Below are positions 62,472-64,000 of a DNA stretch of 64,000 nt, piece after piece; position 1 is the first letter of the stretch; every line of letters starts with the position of its first letter. Below the pieces are notes generated by a model. That model was not told the DNA's origin. It was given only the letters and a program-made list of their open reading frames with translations, and did no database searches. A program made the position numbers and the translations under genes. Source of the stretch: Pseudomonas marginalis (GTDB lineage: Bacteria > Pseudomonadota > Gammaproteobacteria > Pseudomonadales > Pseudomonadaceae). The stretch spans positions 2,542,001-2,606,000 of the forward strand of contig NZ_VTFG01000001.1 in the NCBI RefSeq assembly GCF_008692035.1, read 5' to 3'.

Positions 62472-63457
62472 TATTCAGCAACCGCCGGCAGGGGCTTTTT
62501 CTGCATTGGCGCCACGCCGTTCTTGATCGCGACAATTTCCGCCATCAACGACAAGGCGATCTCCGCCGGCGTATGGCTACCGATATGCAGGCCAATCGGC
62601 CCATGTAAACGCGCAATCGCGTCCGTCGACAATCCCAACGCCGCCAGGTTCTCGCGACGCGTCTGGCTATTGACCCGCGAACCCAGCGCGCCGATGTAGA
62701 AGGCACTGGAGTTCAACGCCGTCAGCAACGCCATATCATCAAGGCGCGGATCATGGGTCAGGCAGACAATGGCCGTGCGCTCGTCGGTCTGGATATTCAG
62801 CACCGCCTCATCAGGCATACCCGGCACGAAGCGGCCGTGCTGCTCTTCCCAGCCGTAGACAAACTCACTACGCGGATCGCATATCAATACTTCGAAATCC
62901 AGCAGGCGCGCCATTTCCGCCACGTAGCGCGACAGTTGCCCGGCACCGATCAACAGCAGGCGCCAGCGCGGGCCATAGATAGCCCGCAGGCGTTCGCCAT
63001 CGAAGGTGACCACATCGGTCTTGTTCGCACTGCTCAACGTGACTTCACCGGAGACCAGGTCCAGTTCCCGCGCGACAATTTCATGCGCTTCGCAACGCTC
63101 CAGCAACTGCGCGACCCAGGCCCAGTCTTGCACCCGCTCTTCGGTCAAGCGCAAGGTGCCGCCGCATGGCAGGCCGAAACGCGCCGCCTCGTCGCGCGTC
63201 ACGCCGTAGGTCACCAACTGCACCGGCGGCCCGTCGTGCGTCAGGCGACCATCCTGCAAGCGGGCGATCAAGTCGTCCTCGATGCAACCGCCGGACACCG
63301 AGCCGATCACCACGCCATCCCCCCGCAACGCCAGCATGGCGCCCGGTGGACGCGGCGCGCTGCCCCAGGTCTGGACAACGCTATACAACACCACCTGCTG
63401 CCCGGCGCGGCGCCATTCGAGCACGCTGCGCAGGACATTCAAATCAACACTGTCCAT
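62471..63457 (-). CDS. XdhC/CoxI-family protein
   Basis: A 328-residue protein that binds molybdenum cofactor and inserts it, sulfurated, into xanthine dehydrogenase-type enzymes. The N-terminal XdhC_CoxI domain (residues about 10-80, SAPRPPGAMLALRGDGVVIGSVSGGCIEDDL) includes the conserved GCIE. The C-terminal Rossmann domain has LLIGAGQLSRYVAEMARLLDF and LTHDPRLDDMALLTAL, and ends near FYIGALGSR. It is the first gene of the pair with the MocA-like gene. Confidence 0.9.
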   Translation of the reverse strand: MDSVDLNVLRSVLEWRRAGQQVVLYSVVQTWGSAPRPPGAMLALRGDGVVIGSVSGGCIEDDLIARLQDGRLTHDGPPVQLVTYGVTRDEAARFGLPCGGTLRLTEERVQDWAWVAQLLERCEAHEIVARELDLVSGEVTLSSANKTDVVTFDGERLRAIYGPRWRLLLIGAGQLSRYVAEMARLLDFEVLICDPRSEFVYGWEEQHGRFVPGMPDEAVLNIQTDERTAIVCLTHDPRLDDMALLTALNSSAFYIGALGSRVNSQTRRENLAALGLSTDAIARLHGPIGLHIGSHTPAEIALSLMAEIVAIKNGVAPMQKKPLPAVAE

Positions 63458-63562
63458 ATATCCTCCTGCCAGTCTGCGTTTGGAACATGCCGCGTAGCGC
63501 GAATTTCATCAGTCGCTGACTCTAAGTGAAAATATTGCAAAAAAGTAATCCCGCACAAACGC

Positions 63563-63589
63563 AAACGCCCCGAACCAGTCGGGGCGTTT
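63563..63589 (-). terminator. Terminator of dctA
   Basis: AAACGCCCCGAACCAGTCGG continues to GGCGTTT as a near-perfect stem. On the minus strand it follows the dctA stop by about 40 bases and has a T-rich tail. Confidence 0.7.
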
Positions 63590-63628
63590 GCGGATAGCTG
63601 TCGGCGCGGATTTCACGCCATCAGCGGT

Positions 63629-64000
63629 TTACTTGATCACAGGGGCTGGGCCCTCGGCCACGCCCAGGTCATCGACTTCGCGGGTTTCAGAGATACCGGT
63701 ACCGCCGGATGCCAGCTCGCTTTGCAGCTTGTCGGTGTCCAGTTCCTTGACCCACTTGGCCACAACGAGGGTAGCAACGGCGTTACCCACCAGGTTGGTC
63801 AGTGCACGGGCTTCGGACATGAAGCGGTCGATACCCAGGATCAGCGCCAGGCCGGCAACCGGCAGGTGGCCGACAGCCGACAGGGTTGCAGCCAGAACGA
63901 TGAAGCCACTGCCGGTCACGCCAGCAGCGCCTTTGGAGGACAGCAGCAGCACCAGCAGCAGGGTGATCTGGTGGGTGATATCCATGTGGGTGTCAGTCGC
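63629..64000 (-). CDS. dctA: C4-dicarboxylate:cation symporter DctA, C-terminal part (cut by the window edge)
   Basis: The last 123 residues of a GltPh/DctA transporter, continuing past the right edge. The remaining part includes the hairpin-2 and helix 8 region: [29 protein letters not shown], the [27 protein letters not shown] motif with the conserved Asp, Arg and Asn, and an acidic tail. DctA imports succinate, fumarate and malate with protons. Start codon and upstream regulation are outside the window. Confidence 0.93.
   Translation of the reverse strand, partial: ATDTHMDITHQITLLLVLLLSSKGAAGVTGSGFIVLAATLSAVGHLPVAGLALILGIDRFMSEARALTNLVGNAVATLVVAKWVKELDTDKLQSELASGGTGISETREVDDLGVAEGPAPVIK

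Overview
The window is chromosomal DNA of a fluorescent pseudomonad, probably of the Pseudomonas fluorescens group. The evidence is high GC coding, REP/REPIN hairpins built on a GTGGGAGGGGGCTTGC-like core, and a gene order matching the Pseudomonas core (etfBA / etf-QO ... moaA / tetR / rgsA / tatD-holB-tmk-mltG-pabC-fabF-acpP-fabG-fabD-plsX-rpmF-yceD / maf / sppA-rluC / rne). No phage, IS element, CRISPR array or rRNA was found. One tRNA (Ser-GGA) is present. Two small RNAs are proposed: rgsA, recognised from sequence and position, and an unnamed candidate near 17.5 kb.

Layout: 1-2.45 kb holds a DUF4337 tail, an M24 peptidase-like protein, a gamma-glutamylcyclotransferase-like protein and an EamA transporter with a histidine-rich tail. 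2.45-5.2 kb is an AT-richer, gene-poor patch with two orphan hypotheticals and a decayed DUF3077-like gene, ending at tRNA-Ser. 5.6-12.6 kb has a crotonase, a PlsC acyltransferase, CorA, a glutamine amidotransferase and a two-gene beta-oxidation operon. 13-17.3 kb has a cytochrome c and the conserved but poorly understood transglutaminase / alpha-E / circularly permuted ATP-grasp operon. 17.4-23.9 kb holds RraB, a START-domain protein, a YkgJ cysteine-cluster protein, a MocR regulator and an envelope operon (binding protein, DUF4398 lipoprotein, OmpA lipoprotein). 24-27.9 kb is the electron-transfer-flavoprotein system that takes electrons from acyl-CoA dehydrogenases to ubiquinone, with a good PsrA-type operator at the etf-QO promoter.

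28-41 kb is an accessory catabolic block between core segments: a YqhC-like AraC regulator with a divergent zinc alcohol dehydrogenase; an L-arabinose ABC importer (araFGH) with an SDR dehydrogenase and an IclR regulator; and an operon of GntR regulator, ADP-ribosylglycohydrolase, NCS1 permease and PfkB kinase. The last resembles E. coli yegUVW with a different transporter, and is my best candidate for an undescribed nucleoside-type salvage system.

41-64 kb returns to core genes: moaA, the rgsA sRNA, the tatD to fabF cell-envelope/lipid operons, plsX-rpmF, sppA-rluC, rne with a very long leader, a MocA/XdhC pair and the 3' part of dctA, which runs off the right edge. Where I chose starts different from the longest reading frame, the reason is given in the entry.
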